This document shows, one piece after another, positions 12,548 through 13,251 of a stretch of 13,251 bases of DNA (position 1 is its first letter; each line of letters opens with the position of its first letter). A program made the translations under genes and the position numbers. The stretch spans positions 1-13,251 of the forward strand of contig WLSJ01000041.1 of assembly GCA_009705865.1 (NCBI GenBank). Reading direction: 5' to 3'. The notes under the pieces were generated by a model. It made no database searches. It saw nothing but the letters and a program-made list of their open reading frames with translations, and had not been told where the DNA came from. This DNA comes from Actinomycetota bacterium (GTDB taxonomy: Bacteria; Actinomycetota; Acidimicrobiia; Acidimicrobiales; Ilumatobacteraceae).

Positions 12548-13251
12548 CTAGCGGCGTCCTAGTCCACCGGCGCGTTCAGTCACGAGCTCTGTCGCCCACG
12601 GGATTGCACGAAGGCGTTCCTTTGGAATAGGCAAGACTGAAACAACGGAATAGCCGTACTCGCCAGTTTTCATACGGGCAAGTGCTGCATCGATTTCTTC
12701 AACTGTCTGTCGAGCAGCTGCTGACAAGACAAGATCTTGTTCGCGCTCAACAACCATGGTGTCGCCTTCGCCACCTTCGTCGTCAAACTTCACGTCACCC
12801 ATTTCAGCATCCGCAATCATGGCGTTTGCTTCATTCTCGAGACGATTAGCTTGACCGACCAATTTGATTCGTTCTGTCTGCAGTGCTTCGCGTTGTGCAA
12901 GAAGAAACTTCAGATCGAAATCCTTTGATGATGTGATGCCATCTTGTGATGGACCTTTGACAATGACTGGACGCTTTGGTGGCTCTGGCTTCTTGACAAC
13001 TTTTTTTGCGGGCAGAGGTGCTGGAGCAGCAACGACTGGTGCTGGGGCAACTGCTTTGACTGGTGCAACCTTCTTTGCAGGAGCAGCCTTCTTGACAGGA
13101 GCGACTTTCTTTGCGGGAGCAGCCTTCTTCACAACCTTCTTCGCAGGAGCAGCCTTCTTCACAACCTTCTTCGCAGGAGCAGCCTTCTTCACAACCTTCT
13201 TCGCAGGAGCAGCCTTCTTCACAACCTTCTTCGCAGGAGCAGCCTTCTTCA
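12548..13251 (-). CDS. TraR/DksA-family protein with Lys/Ala/Pro tail and cysteine-free zinc finger, 5' end missing
   Basis: At least 234 residues are visible and the frame stays open to the right edge, so the true start is outside; GTG codons in the repeats are not starts. The visible N-terminal part (about 95 residues) is low complexity: decapeptides VVKKAAPAKK, then KKVAPVK and an Ala/Pro stretch, resembling histone H1-like tails. The core then starts near FDLKFLLAQREAL. A helix pair with an acidic turn (ADAEMGDVKFDDEGGEGD) and the family motif VVEREQDLVLSAA follow, then EEIDAALARMKTGEYGY and the degenerate finger: SVVS in place of CxxC, LPIPKERLRAIPWA intact, and ELVTER where the second CxxC would be. 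There is no cysteine in the visible protein. DksA-type proteins act through the RNA polymerase secondary channel; whether this one does so is unknown. It heads the lspA-rluD operon, an order familiar in actinobacteria, where the homologue also carries a Lys/Ala tail. Confidence 0.85.
   Translation of the reverse strand, partial: KKAAPAKKVVKKAAPAKKVVKKAAPAKKVVKKAAPAKKVVKKAAPAKKVAPVKKAAPAKKVAPVKAVAPAPVVAAPAPLPAKKVVKKPEPPKRPVIVKGPSQDGITSSKDFDLKFLLAQREALQTERIKLVGQANRLENEANAMIADAEMGDVKFDDEGGEGDTMVVEREQDLVLSAAARQTVEEIDAALARMKTGEYGYSVVSVLPIPKERLRAIPWATELVTERAGGLGRR
13111..13251. repeat. 30-bp in-frame tandem repeat in the dksA-like gene
   Basis: A 30-bp unit encodes the decapeptide VVKKAAPAKK on the minus strand. 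Copies at 13141-13170, 13171-13200 and 13201-13230 are identical, and 13231-13251 is the start of another identical copy cut by the window edge. The copy at 13111-13140 differs at two bases (13112 and 13115). Leftward of 13111 the sequence decays into related, imperfect units. The total number of copies cannot be seen. Confidence 0.95.

Noticed and set aside
13220..13222. GTG at 13222 as the start of the dksA-like gene
   Set aside because: It is a valine codon inside the repeat and the frame is open to the window edge; the real start is outside.
13111..13251. Regular 30-bp repeats that could suggest a CRISPR array
   Set aside because: The copies are directly adjacent with no spacers and are in frame within a Lys/Ala/Pro coding sequence; this is a coding tandem repeat.

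Overview
The window reads as an ordinary chromosomal segment of an actinobacterium, most likely of the class Acidimicrobiia with moderate GC (an inference; no rRNA is present). The reasons are: a mycothiol-pathway ligase (MshC); an F420-dependent NADP reductase; an InhA-type enoyl reductase; an Rv-type DnaE1 with an intact PHP domain; and the order dksA-like, lspA, rluD ... dnaE, with a lysine/alanine-rich tail on the DksA-like protein, which I recall from many actinobacterial chromosomes. Coding density is very high: gaps are mostly under 125 bp and several genes overlap. I see no RNA genes, insertion sequences, phage genes or CRISPR arrays.

Layout. Left block (1-1732, minus strand): npdG followed by mshC, with mshC running off the left edge. 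Divergent from it, 1780-4541 on the plus strand, is a two-gene unit of an InhA/FabI-like enoyl reductase overlapping by 4 bp a DUF255/YyaL-type thioredoxin-domain protein. This converges, with a 23-bp overlap, on a leftward run (4519-9392): dnaE, an uncharacterised protein and a nitroreductase. Upstream of dnaE on the same strand is a type I phosphodiesterase/alkaline-phosphatase-superfamily enzyme (9517-10635). A single plus-strand Rrf2 regulator (10653-11108) is divergent from the phosphodiesterase with only 17 bp between them. The right block (11118-13251, minus strand) is a tight operon: dksA-like, lspA, rluD. The dksA-like gene runs off the right edge.

How they fit together. Two cofactor systems typical of actinobacteria (mycothiol through MshC, F420 through NpdG) sit in one operon. 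InhA/FabI supplies the final reduction of fatty acid elongation. LspA matures lipoproteins, RluD modifies 23S rRNA and DnaE replicates the chromosome. The rest are redox or hydrolase genes of unknown substrate.

Most noteworthy points: the DksA/TraR-like protein has lost every cysteine of its zinc finger and carries a Lys/Ala/Pro tail built from a perfect 30-bp DNA tandem repeat; the InhA-like enzyme naturally has Ala at the position of InhA Ser94 and a short substrate loop; the Rrf2 regulator keeps only two of the three IscR-type cluster cysteines; both plus-strand promoters have leaderless geometry; and the conserved-looking 219-residue protein between dnaE and the nitroreductase has no function I can name. 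I do not see a new defence system or mobile system here.
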